A DNA stretch of 64,000 nucleotides from Neospora caninum Liverpool (Eukaryota; Apicomplexa; Conoidasida; Eucoccidiorida; Sarcocystidae). Of the stretch, positions 35,870 to 47,426 are shown piece by piece. The notes beneath the pieces are model-generated. The model worked only from the letters and a program-made list of their open reading frames with translations. It made no database searches and had not been told where the DNA came from. Position numbers and translations under genes: made by a program. The DNA lies in NCBI RefSeq assembly GCF_000208865.1, contig NC_018397.1:1054001-1118000 (forward strand). Direction: 5' to 3'. Each line of letters begins with the position of its first letter. Within the stretch, counting starts at the first letter, position 1.

Positions 35870-36405
35870 GTTTGCGTAAATGCGCAAGCTATGTAGTGTT
35901 GCGCGGATGTGTCTGAAGGCTCGTTCCGTGTGCTGCCAAGAAACTCGAAATTCAGTGTTTCGTGGGTTTTCCCGACCTTCAGATGTGGTTCCGGATCTGC
36001 TGTTCTGCGGCTTCGAACCAGCTGGGGTTTTCGACGAAGCGAACGTACTGACAGGCTCATTGATGCGGAGTGCCTAATCAAACATGGTTACATGATGGAT
36101 CGGTCCATCACGACTGAAATCCCGCTCGATATGGGTAACGTGGCTGGCAGGGTCACAGCGGAAACAGTAGAAAGTCGCTCCACATCTAATTGTCTGCTGC
36201 AGACGCTCTCTTACGCAGTTACCCTTTCTACCGATATCGCGAGTGGTCTCTACAGAGGCCGTCACAAATCGCGTGTGCCGGATTGCAGCTGGGTGTTTGA
36301 TTTCCGGTCGCCGAGTCGCTTCTCCCAGTGTGGCGTGAGGTAGCTTGAGCGATGATAACTGAGGATTCAGAGTTGGTCCGTTGCGAATAGTTCTGGTAGC
36401 GGCAC
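35870..36405. repeat. Downstream direct repeat R4, copy 1
   Basis: Nearly identical to 41471..42005 (offset 5601) and placed at the same distance behind gene B as its partner is behind gene C. Both carry an open plus frame of 145-147 codons (35909..36343 here) with only a few residue changes. No start context, signal peptide or motif supports a protein. Confidence 0.9.
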
Positions 36406-38175
36406 ATGAAGTGGGTGACTGTCGTCAGTGTCTTCCGATTGTTCCACATTGCGAGGCAGGCAACCCGCACAGGCGGTTGCTTGTGCAGTATTGGATGGTG
36501 TGTCTGCTACCACCACAACCCCAGCCCACATTAACCTTAAAGCGCGCGACGACATAGGCGATTTAACGAGAAGAGGGTTTCCTCAGTCAGGAAAAGATAC
36601 CTGGCGAGCTCTACACCGTATCACAACCACATTACAAGCAACAGTAGGTCCACATGCAGGAGAGTTGACTTTGAATAGTGCGTGTCTTGTGGTTGGGGAG
36701 AAAACAGCATCTGGTGAAGAGCAATTGGGTGCCTGCAAAAGCAATGGTTTCTGGGCTCCCGCGTCCAAAACGTTTGTTAGGCCGTGTCTCGATCACTTTT
36801 CATGTATCGCGCGGCACCTGATCAGGTGCAAGAGTTGCCCCTGCTAGGCGCTGTTCGAAAGATAATTGGCCAAAAAATGTAAAAGGTTTCTGCGACGGTG
36901 TTTCCTCGTATTACTATATGTGTTGATATATGCATGCTTACATGTGTAGAAAACATTTCTGCATATAGGCAAATATGTGAATATGTACCTGCTGATCTGT
37001 GTAGCTGCCCTCGAGGGACGGAACGGCGCTCCCGTGTAGTCACAGACCATCCTACGCATCCAGTTTGCTGCACAGGTCCATGCATATGTACGCGTTCACG
37101 CAGGTGCGTTTTCAAAAATGTATGCATTTCATCCGCGAACCGCAATGTGCATGTGTGTAGTGGGAAACAAATACAAGGCTGGATGTAAATACGTATGGAT
37201 ACAAATATATACAGCCATTCGTTGATGTAAGTATTTGAACAGCGCGGTTTGAATTAGAGCTGTCAATCAATTAAATTTCCCATGGCCAGTCCCGCCTTCT
37301 TCCCGAACAGGACACTTCGAACAGATCACACGAAAAAAATGACGGTGCATTAGGAATGATGAGATGTGATGAGTTGCTTCCTGAAGAGGAAACACATGCA
37401 ACAAACGGGATGGTCCCGACAAAGATGGGGAGAAGAAAGCAAACGAACGGGTAGCAGGAAATACCAGATTACATGAATATGTTAATAGTTTAGCCCAGCA
37501 TGTATTTAAATTAGTCAGTCCACACTGAGATGCAAACACATACTTGTACGTGTGTGGTCATATCGCAGCATGCGCTTGAGTTCACCTACCAAAAGTCCTG
37601 CTGATCTCGTTGTCCGTCCATGTAAGTAGCTACACATATACTTTCATTCCTCTGTCGCCGGCAGTTTCTTTAAAACGGCCTGACTATCGACCTCCCTTCT
37701 TCTACGTGCATACACATCCATGTGTATCGTTATACTGTATACGCGAAAGCATGATTGCTCTCTTGCACACGCAAGCATTGCCTCGTTTTTCGCTCCTCGG
37801 GTCTCTTCCCACGGTGCATGCGTATTTATTATTCAAAAGATGCCGTGTGAGGAGATATGAATGGCTTTGTGTTCCCTTTTTTTATGGTGTTCCTCCTCTT
37901 CTGGCGTTTAGGGCCTCAGGAGAGAAATGACGCTCGTCTTGGGCGACGATATGGTGCCGTTTGCCTCTCTTTCCTCCTGGTCGCTGTCGAAGCCTGTGAC
38001 TTGTTCGTGAGCCAAGCTAACGCGTTAAGTATCTGACGGGGGCTCGTACAAGCGGTGGAGGATGTAATTTACTTCGATGTAATGCGTGCTACACCCGGTC
38101 ATGTTTGTTGACCATTCTGTTACTACCCTCTACAACTAGTCCGCTAGCTTCGCTATTTGTCATAGCGATCGAGAA
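36406..38175. other. Intergenic stretch inside the accessory island
   Basis: No convincing gene. A 140-codon plus frame (36428..36847, ends CIARHLIRCKSCPC) has several cysteines but no splice partner or signal peptide. The region from 36900 to 37900 is AT-richer and full of short ATATG/TGCATG runs. Confidence 0.45.
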
Positions 38176-38576
38176 CGAAAGACAGCATTCCGACACAGAA
38201 CAGCGTCTTGTTGCACATCCGAGAATTCGAAGCCACAGCCATGATCGATTTCCTGTCAAACCGTGCGATCCCTTGACTGCGTTCAGGGGAAAGGTCGCGT
38301 CATAACTCGATGCACTTTTTTCTAGCTCAGAGTGCCTGGACACCAACTAGGAGGGTAGCTGGCCCCACGGTGGAGGGAGTGGAGACTGTCGAAGAGAGTA
38401 GCGGCTACAGAGAGATCTAAAGTGGACCAGACAGAGAGCGAGCGAGACGGACCGAGAGAGAGCATGGAAACGAGTCAGAGAGATGGGTGGAACAAATCGA
38501 TGAAGGATAGTTGGGCGGCCCTTTCGCCCGACGAAGTGAGGAGGCGGGAAACGTTTGCAACTTAGAGCCGACATCG
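38176..38576. repeat. Direct repeat R1+R2, copy 2 (empty site)
   Basis: Continuous copy of the two blocks that are split in copy 1 by 1054 bases. The junction is at 38510/38511. It lies about 750 bases before gene C. Confidence 0.95.
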
Positions 38577-38824
38577 AATTTCGTAGAAATGGGGTGGCCG
38601 CGGGGGTGGCCCGTTGCAGCCATCCTGTCGGATACAGGTAGAACTGGACGGCTCTGGCGCCACAGTGCCCAGAATGGTCAGCATTGCGAGGCAGGCAATG
38701 AAGGTATCGATACCTTCGTATTATTGCAGGGAGTTTCCTTCATGGCGGCGGCGGCGTGAGGCCTCCATTGAGGTTGTCTGTTTGAATATGCCATACTCTG
38801 TAGGTGGAGCTCTGCTTCTCGGAG

Positions 38825-38975
38825 CTTAGCCACGGTACGGTGGCAGGCGGAGCCATTTGCCGCCCACGCGATTTCGGCTGGGGGCACCTTCTCGCTTCAT
38901 AGGTTTCCCGTAGGTGGGGTACTTAAAATCCCGCGAATGTTGCCCCGCAAGCGGCGTGTCGCCGGCGCGGACCGG
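38825..38975 (+). promoter_or_regulatory. Family upstream block (promoter-like), copy before gene C
   Basis: Closely related to 42040..42175. Both include CATAGGTTTCCCGTAGGTGG and GGTACTTAAAATCCCGCGAA. Its place about 360-510 bases before the start of gene C, and a weaker match before gene B, suggest a promoter or 5' UTR. The promoter role is inferred. Confidence 0.45.
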
Positions 38976-39336
38976 GCGCCCAGCTAGCGAGTGGTTCGGA
39001 GGCGGGCCCCGGATGAAACCGGCGACGAGTGTGCTCTTGCCCCGCCGTCGCGGCCTCTTGTACTGGCGTTGCTCCTCCAGACGTGTGCTTCGGTCAAGCG
39101 TGGTGAGCTTCCACATTTGTCATATTCAATTTTTCCCCCCCCAAATCTTCTTCTGACCACTGCTGGTTGGCAGAGAAGGTGCTGGTACTCAGAGGCAATT
39201 CCATTAATGAACCACGTTTCTCGTTCAGGTTGGCGCTGCACTTTCACTAGTGGCATTGCAGGGACAGCAAGTCACGGCACTAGCAACCTGTGCACTGGTA
39301 GACCAGGTTTACCATTTCTTCCCCCAGTCGAACACC

Positions 39337-41136
39337 ATGGCGTTCAATTTTTTCTGCCTCGGCTCCACCATCGCGGCGGTGCTCGCCTCCTCCCAGCCTG
39401 CTCACGCGTTTGAGCGGAGGTTGTTTGGCAAGATTGAGAATGGTGAGGACAACAGTGAAAATAAGCGGCCAACGTGCTTGAAGAACTCTCCTGTAGCGAA
39501 TCGCCGGCAATGACGCCCGAGACTGTCTTGAACCGAACAACCGAACGGTTGACCGGCCCAGCAGCTGTAGGCAGCAAAACTGTAGTGATTCCAGAGCAAC
39601 GGGAGCAGCACGGTGGTTGAATATTGGTCTTGGAGTTAATTTCGCCTCAGTGAGTCTCGAGAAGTATATCCTAGTCAGCAATGCGGCAGGGGGGAAGTGG
39701 GGGCAGAATGTTGCTGCGACCAGATAGATTGAGTATGCTTGCAACAGTTTCGTATGCTGCGATAAGCTTGAACGTGCTTGCAGAAGTCTGATGTCCAGTG
39801 TTTTCTCACGTCCCCGGGTGCATCTTTTTGTGTGTGTTTCTTTCCCTCATCAGGCGCACAGCCAGTGTCGTTCCCCCAGCTGACGTTGGGAGTTGATGAT
39901 ACCCTCCAAGAAGTTTTGGACGAGTACTGCCAGAAGAAGTTCAAGGCACTTTGCGCGTCGGGAGACAAAGTGTTCTGCAATCGTTTGGCGGTTGCACGTT
40001 ATGCTAAAGGCAAAGAAAACCAGGACGCAGATATGTGGCGATGCTTCGATGACAGATCCATTGTATCCTCCAATCGCAGCGTGTCCTGCGTTGACGACTG
40101 TGGGAATGCGATTCCTTGCCTAGGCGAAGTGAAGTCGATCACCGTAGTACATACAACTCGCCATGCCGAGATTCAATCCCTGGTGGCCAGGGAATCCGCT
40201 CGCCTCTGCCCTTCATCGCAAAAGGCGGCCAACGCATACTGCAAAACGCAGCAGGCTGGCAGTGTTGCACGGAAGGACGCTGGTCTTACAAGTGTGAATC
40301 AGGGCATCGAGTGGAGATGCTACGACCCGGTAATGCTTGCTTTTCCCGATTTGCAGCTCTCCATTCACGTTAAAGCTATTATGTAGGGGACCAGGGTCCC
40401 TTGAATAGAAAGGGGATTACCTGCTAGCTTTTTCCACGATTACTGACACGGGCGGCTGCAACGCTCCACGAAGTCCTCCAGACTACTCACCAGTAGTAGC
40501 TGTGAACTAGAATGGTTGGAGTTGGTCCAGATGTCGCCGAAACATAGTAGACGAACATCCGCTGCTGAGACGAGATATGAGACACGACAGTAAGAGGAGA
40601 TAGGATAACGCACGTGATTCATTATCTGCGTTGTGTCCTTTTGGCGGCGGTGCGTACGTGCAGTCAAGTCTCGCCTACGAGCAGAAAAGCACCTGTGCAA
40701 GCAATTGCGGAGAGGAGGTTAAGTGCCACGGAGGCAGGATTGGTGAGTTGAGTGTTTTGCTTGCTCCCCGTCTTGTTAGTATTCGTAGCAAATGAGTGGG
40801 TTTATGTGAGTGTGGCCAAAGAGAAGTAGGAGCGCCAAGGCACGGTTTTGCCGACAGAAGAAGAGTTGTCAGGTTTTTCGTAGTAGTGAGCAACCAGGTG
40901 TGCCCTTCGTCGTATCCATGCCTTCAAACCGCGGAAAGCAGTCGTTTCATTGTCGGAATGTGGCACTGCTCTCTGTTTGTCCAATTTTGTGTGTAGATAT
41001 GGTCTCCGAAGCGGTTAGCGCAAAGCACGTGACGAGAGACAAGGAAATTCAGGACGCGATTAACAAGAACAAGACCGATTGCAAGGGTAAAATCTGCGTC
41101 AACACCGTAGCCAGTCCGGCCCAGTGCGTCGACTGA
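39337..41136 (+). CDS. Secreted cysteine-rich WRCY-repeat family protein, member C (two units)
   Basis: Four exons: 39337..39442, 39854..40329, 40664..40742 and 40997..41136, phases 1, 0, 1, 266 residues. Exon 1 is a signal peptide (MAFNFFCLGSTIAAVLASSQ) closely similar to that of gene B. Two full units follow with the same cysteine plan (WRCF, CVDDCG, then WRCY, CASNCG). Exon 4 encodes the end of unit 2 and stops after CVNTVASPAQCVD, so the third unit of gene B is missing; a decayed version follows the stop. From late exon 2 to early exon 4 the DNA is almost the same as gene B, introns included, whereas earlier exon 2 and the rest of exon 4 are strongly diverged. The function is unknown; a secreted or surface role is inferred. 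Confidence 0.85.
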
Positions 41137-41300
41137 AGACAACAAAATCAACGGGTCAAGCTCGGCGCAAGGCGTCCTGAATGACTACTATGGCTAGTTC
41201 GTGTTCAATGACTTCTGTGAGAGGAGGGGATGCGAGTTGCTGCAGCAATGAAGGTCATGTCTCCCGCAAGGAGACGGGGCAGGGACAACCAATACAGCTT
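41137..41300 (+). pseudogene. Vestigial third unit behind gene C
   Basis: Past the stop, sequence matching exon 4 of gene B continues: a TTCAATGACTTCTGTGAGAGG block and a CCCGCAAGGAGA block correspond to FNEFCER and ARKE of gene B. In-frame stops and small indels (for example TGGCTAG near 41192) make it uncodable. Confidence 0.75.
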
Positions 41301-41470
41301 TGTTCTGTGCAGGAGTAGTTTGGCGGTGGTTGAGTTTGAGCGAAAGGGGAGTCCCGTCATGATGCTCTCCGTATTCCCTACTTAAGCTTTTTTGAGTGTG
41401 GGTCCCCAGTGGGGAGCACAAAGAACCCACAGGGTTGCTTTGCATCTTGTAAATAAATGCCAATGAAGGT

Positions 41471-42005
41471 GCTCGGGCACATGCGCAAGCTATGTAGTGT
41501 TGCGTGGATGCGTGTGAAGGCTCGTTCTGTGTGCTGCCGAGAGACTCGAAATTCAATATTTCGTGGGTTTTCCCGACCTTCAGATGTGGTTCCGGATCTG
41601 CTGTTCCGCGGCTTCGAACCAGCTGGGGTTTTCGACGAAGCGAACGTACAGACAGGCTCATTGATGCGGAGTGCCTAATCAAACATGGTTACATGATGGA
41701 TCTGTCCATCACGACTGAAATCCCGCTCGATATGGGTAACGTGGCTGGCAGGGTCACAGCGGAAACAGTAGAAAGTCGCTCCACATCTAATCGTCTGCTG
41801 CAGACGCTCTCTTACGCAGTTACCCTTTCTACCGATATCGCGAGTGGTCTCTACAGAGGCCGTCACAAATCGCGTGTGCCGGATTGCAGCTGGGTGTTTG
41901 ATTTCCGGTCGCCGAGTCGCTTCTCCCAGTGTGGCGTGAGGTAGCTTGAGCGATGATAACTGAGGATTCAGAGTTGGTCCGTTGCGAATAGTTCTGGTAG
42001 CGGCA
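41471..42005. repeat. Downstream direct repeat R4, copy 2
   Basis: Partner of 35870..36405. Its frame 41504..41944 differs by a handful of residues from the one in copy 1. It shows the duplicated unit reached well beyond the coding region. Confidence 0.9.
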
Positions 42006-42034
42006 CATGAAGTGGGTGACTGTCGTCAGGGTCT

Positions 42035-42175
42035 TCCGGTACGGTGGCAGACGGAACCATTTGCCGCCCACGTGCCTTCGGCTGTGGGGACCTTCTCATT
42101 TCATAGGTTTCCCGTAGGTGGGGTACTTAAAATCCCGCGAATGTTGCTCCGCAAGCGGCGTGTCGATGGCGCGAT
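42035..42175 (+). promoter_or_regulatory. Family upstream block with no gene behind it (orphan copy)
   Basis: Matches 38825..38975 closely. In gene C this block is followed about 360 bases later by the signal-peptide exon, but no such exon follows here (42180-42800). It looks like the start of a further array member that has been truncated. Confidence 0.5.
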
Positions 42176-42804
42176 TGATTACTGCCCGAGCAGCTGAGCA
42201 CCAGGGACGGACGCAGGTAGCCTCTGGGGTGCTGTTCGCCGCCCGTGCAAATGTACCGCTGGTGACGCGTTTTGGATTGTGTCCCAGGGAACTAGCTGAC
42301 CACAGGCGTGTGGCACGGCGATAGCCTGCGACTTCGGGTCTGTTTCTGGTGCGCAGGCAGCCCTGTATGTATCTAGCCTGCTTCTTGTTCACTCGTGTTT
42401 TCAATCTTATAGCGCCTTGTTTTGCAGCCGTTTTTTCCTCGTCACTGTTGTTTTCCAGGGAAGTCTCCGGAGGCCGAGGATGATTTCTCGTTGTGAGTGA
42501 CGCTTCTCGCTCAGAAAGGCGGAGTCTGTTTACGAGTATCTTTTGCAGAGAGAGCAAGTCGAGGAGACCGTTACTGGCTGCGTCCACCAACTCGACAAGG
42601 TCTTCCCGAAAACAACCGGACACGTCCGGGAAGCAAAATAGAAGGCTGTTTACGTACACAAGGTCTCGACAACTGGAGTGTCTTCTCTAACAAGGACATT
42701 GGAGGTGGACACTTTACGTACACCGAATTGTGTCCCTACGCAACGGAGAGGACTTCCCCGTACACACGCAGTGTAATCTTAGTAGTTCCTGGCTGAAAAG
42801 ACAG

Positions 42805-43327
42805 TAGAGCCCTACGTAAGTTCAGAGTTACACAAGAGAACTACGGATATGAAGATTTTTCACCATCTCCACCTTCCGTGGAGGATGAGGACACGCCTGT
42901 ATCACCGCTCCAGAAAATATTATCATCGAGACGTTATGCGGCGGTCCATCTTGGTATAACTTCGTCATATTCCTCCAATACAAACAACGAACACTGGCAT
43001 GTTGACGCCTTCTCCAGTGGCTGCAAACGTGCAGACATCCCTTTTGCGTTATCTCCGTCCAGCATCCCTGAAAGATGTACTTTGCCGCTGCGAGTGAGAC
43101 GAAACCCCTGGTTGGGGCCAGGTATCGAAGCCGAAACTTCTGTGTCGTGGGCACCCCGTGCGGACGACGCACTATCAATTCATCGTCGTCTGTGCGCGAT
43201 CAGAGGACGTCGCATCCTTAAAAGGCATCTGGATCCGGGTAGAAGTGATCTACCTGTAAAATCAATTTTGTTTTCTCAAATACAGATCGTATTGTTCTCT
43301 GGTAACAATCTCTATAACCATATATAA
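42805..43327 (+). CDS. Hypothetical terminal exon, unidentified
   Basis: Open from a GACAG acceptor to a TAA stop over about 174 codons. The translation begins charged and acidic (YGYEDFSPSPPSVEDEDTP) and later becomes Arg-rich (PLRVRRNPWLGPG, RRLCAIRGRRILKRHL). An internal ATG at 42878 could also start it. I recognise no family and find no certain upstream exon. The opposite strand is also open for about 116 codons, so this may not be a gene. Confidence 0.25.
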
Positions 43328-44095
43328 GGGAGTTAGTCCCGAACAAGGCTGTGCTGGGCAGGTGAACCAAGCACGTCAAACTACAAACTTATGTAAGTGA
43401 TGAACGTGAGTTAACATGGTATAAATTCGGAGGATATCTGAATATGTCTCAACCATGGAATAGAATTTCAGATCTGGTTGCTAATTGCTCCAAGAGATAA
43501 TAAATAAGTTACTTTTTTCGTTAAAGGGTTTTTTACTGTGAATATTGAATTGACAACTCGGCTTTAACCATCAGAATTCCTCAAAACTTTGCTTTGCTTC
43601 TAAATTCGTGACGCCATTCTAGAATGTTGATGAGTTTTTGCTAAGTAGCTTATTGCAGCTAAACGATCTGAATACATTTTACCAGAACATAGTTTTTGAA
43701 AGGAATTTTCAATTTGTAAAATAGTTTACAACGGTTGTATTGGTCTGCTAGAACAAAGTTGTTTAAAAGTTGTATGTTTTACATTTAGTTTTGCCTAGCA
43801 GCATTAACCGTAGTTGATTCTTTTTAGCGTTCTTCGTGTAATACTAACAGACGTGCTGTTTAAAGTGAATAGCCACGTAGGTAAAAATTGAATACGGGTT
43901 CATTATGCCCACCTGCACATCGAATTTGTTACTCGGTTATACATTTTAGACGCTATCTTCCGGGTTAAGAAATCATTTTCTTTGGATCACACTTCCCTTC
44001 TTGCGAATACGGAACCAGTTTGTTCTATATTTTGCCGAGGCACTGATGTGCAACCAGGCGACGCAGCATGAGCAGCTGCTGAGGGAACAACTTCA
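43328..44095. other. AT-rich island without long frames
   Basis: Clearly more AT-rich than the flanks, with no sizeable open frame on either strand and no simple repeat. It sits at the right edge of the accessory island. An organelle-derived insert, an old degraded element or a regulatory spacer are possible; nothing specific is recognised. Confidence 0.3.
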
Positions 44096-45385
44096 CAGAT
44101 CTTCTTTTTGACAGTGCGTCCAGAGAAACACGTGATCCTGGCTGCTGAGCAAAGATATGTCTATTGTCAACATCGATATTCCGTACCGTTCGCCCATGAT
44201 AGGGAACAGTAGCCCATGAGCAAGAAAACGGGTAAGTCCGGAGTCATCGCAGCGCTGTCTGTGACGTCGTACATTGCGGCGTGTCTTGATCAATCTGGAC
44301 AGGCAGAGGTGGCTCTCCGCAGACGTCTCTTGACGCCTTTTCCCGCAAAGGCTCAAGATCTCTCGGCGGTCATCTTACTTCCTCTGCCGATTAATTCTCA
44401 GAGAGAGGGAAAGGTAACTTGAGGTGCGTAGTGGCAGGGACTGTCACTGGTTTCCTCTCTGCTTTTCTTTTTTGTGCATGCGGCAACGAAGGAAAACCAG
44501 TCTCTCAGATGCGGCTGCGCAGCTGACGGGTTGTGGCTGGGTGGACTAGAATGATTGCTGGTGCTCTGTTCAGGTATTTGTTCCTTCCACAAAACCACTG
44601 TTCTCCGTTTGTCTATTTCCCCTGGCCGCGTTTTCCTTCGTGTAATGCTCGCAACGACTCCGGGGAACCCCAACAACAGCGCGGTTTAACAACTGCGACG
44701 GCACCGTTGCGTGTGTGTAGTTGTCGCCTGGCGTGCTTTTTGGGAAGGTCTCGATCTTCTTCTAACCACCGTGTACTGCGTTTTTTGCATAGCTCAGGTC
44801 GACAATTGTAAATCAGAGCTGGTTTTTTTGATTCAAACGCACGGAGAGCCTGAGACGCGAGATTCGCATCATGTGGGGGTGCACACGTTCGATACTCTAG
44901 CTTCCTACAGATGTTAACATGCACATACGAATGGTATGCGCGTGTATGCGTCTATATGGTAGAACTCAATTTAATGTTCTTATAACTGCAGGCGTGTGTT
45001 GTCCGGCGATTCTGGTCGTCGTTCAACGCTTGGGGTGTGCAAAGCATTCGTGCCCCGACAGCGAACGTCCGGTCTTGTCCCCTCTTCTTCCAACTTCTTT
45101 CCGTCTCCTCCGAGGAAAAACCTCTCGGTAGATTTCAAGAGGACACATTCTCCTCGGGTCTCGCGCCTCTGTCGCAGCGACTCGAGTCGGCTGTCTCTCC
45201 AAAAGCTCGCCTTTGTCTCTCCTCTCAGGCGCGCCGTCTCGGGGGTGTGCTCTTGTCGCTCGGCACGATCTTTCGCTCGCTCTCTTGTCGCCCCATCTCC
45301 TCGTCATCCTGCTTCGTCTTTTCTCTCTTCTCTCCGCGTCTCCTCTGCTCGTGCCTTCTTGCTTCGTTTTCTCTCGACACGAAAG
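44096..45385. other. Upstream region of the polytopic membrane protein gene
   Basis: No gene recognised. The last 400 bases are CT-rich, as is usual for coccidian 5' UTRs, and a frame stays open from 44996 into the coding exon. The true start could therefore lie upstream of the ATG chosen below. Confidence 0.45.
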
Positions 45386-47392
45386 ATGCCCTCGGTAGGC
45401 GACGCGCCCGAGATGCCGGTTCCCCCGGGCGCCTCTGCCTCTCTTGGGACTTCTCTGCCGGCCCTCTCTCCGCTGTTTTCTTCTCCGTCTGAACTCTTGT
45501 ACACGTTTTCCCCCCTCGTTGTTTTGTTTGTGTGCTTCCACGCCATAAGTTCGAATTCCCCCTCGTCGCCGTCTCTCTCGATTTCTGCCTCGATTCGCGC
45601 CTTTCGCTTGCACCTGGCCGTAGTTCACCGTAGCCTTCCTTCGTCCTTCTCTCTCAAGGACCTCGTCTCCCCCGCCCTTCTATGTCTCCTCTTGCCCTAT
45701 GTCTCCTTCTTGATGCTGCGAGTCCTCCCCGTCTGCTTCTTGGAGCAGTCCATCCCGCCGGGTGCCATTGCGGTGACGTACAAAGAACTCTTCCGCTCTC
45801 CGGCGGTCTTCTCTGTGTCCCCTCCCAGTCGCGGGGAACTCGAAACCATGAGAAAGAAGCATGTGTTTCTCTCCCTGCTTCCCGACACAGGCGCTTTGTC
45901 GCCGCTCATTCGCTTTCTTCTCCATCCCTTTTACCTTTCCCAAAGTTCCGTGGTCTTCTGGCTCGGCGTTGGCCCCTTTCTTCTCTACTCGTGTGCCCAG
46001 TACATACAGCGGGTCACTGAAGAAGAACGCGGGGGAATGACTCTCGCGCGCCATCGAGCGGGACCCCAGTACTCGTCTCCTCGCCTCCGTTCAGCAATCA
46101 CGATTCTCATTTGCGTCTACATGCCCGCCGTCTTCATGACGTGGCTCACAACCCATGTTTTTCCAGGAGCTGCGGATGGACCTCCGTTTCGGTACCTTGG
46201 AGTCGAAGGCGCAATTTACGCTCTCGCCGCCGTCGTCTTCTTCTATGACCCTGTGAGCCAGAAGAAGAAAGACTCCCTTCAGGCGGATCCCCGCGCGCCG
46301 TCTCTGGCTTTCTCTCCCTGACCGTCTGTAGATTCCCGAATTTGTGCGCATGTCTTGGCAGGGACTTGTGTATCTTTCGTAACAAGCGACCGTGCGTGCG
46401 TCTGGCGATGCTAACCCCATGTGGCAAAGCATGGTGCGGGAAAACCTAGGCACTCGCGTCTGCACCCTGTGAACGAAGGGGACGGTTTTCCGGAAGCTCG
46501 GACGCCTCTCGGCAGGCGCCAGCTGTGGTCCACGGAATTGCGCTGGAGCGGGAACGGCTTTTCTTCGGTTCCGGCGAACGTGCACAGAGGAGAGCGTGAC
46601 GCGGTTCACGCGCGGTTCCCCGTGTCTGCTGCCTCGCTTTTGTCTTCAGGTGGTCCACAGCGGCATGTTTGCGGATCCGTCGATCCAGTTTCCAGTTCCC
46701 CTTCACGTCCGCAACGTGACTTCCGTCCTCGTCTTTTTCCTCTTCCTCTTTTCGCCTCCTCCCGGTGACCTGTTGCTGCTTCTCTCCGGCGCGCTCTCTG
46801 CAGTGCTCGCCATCACCGCGACCAGTCTGCCCCCCTTCTTCGGCGTCTCCGGCGCAGTGGCGGCGATCTCTACGGTTACGTCGGCTGTCGCATTTGGCGC
46901 ACACCTCGGCGTCTCCCACACAGTCCTCTCCTCTCTGTCCTCCCTCTTCTTCATCGACTATGCTCCCCTGCAACAAGAGCAACAGGCTCGATTCTCGTCC
47001 TTACAGGGAACGGAAGACACACGCTTCTCCGCCGCAGCCGCCGCAGAGGGCCCCTCAGAGGCTCTCACCTGGACAGTCGCTGGACTCGTTCTCGCCTTCG
47101 TCGGGGGAATGGCCGTGGCAGGCGCGATCTGGAGTTGGGCGTGCCTTGTCGAAGGAGCTGTCCACGCTGTCAGGGTGCGTTCAGACAAGGAAACAACGCC
47201 CACCGCAAACCCACATGAGATTGAAACGCACGGACGTTTGAAACGCGGGTCAACGCCGCTCGGGAGATTTCCTCTTTCGGTTATGTTCATGATCCATTTT
47301 GCACCGAGATCCATATATCCTTCACGTGCATGTAGTCGCGCATGCATGGTCATCTATCCCTCTATCTATCTATCTATCTATCTATCTATCCC

Positions 47393-47426
<34 letters not shown>

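Noticed and set aside
42828..43178. A 116-codon minus frame as a retrotransposon piece
   Set aside because: No reverse transcriptase or integrase motif could be identified with confidence.
45386..47174. Calling the polytopic protein an active rhomboid protease
   Set aside because: The only GxSG-type serine is 18 residues from the candidate AHLG histidine; active rhomboids need about 50 and a separate helix.
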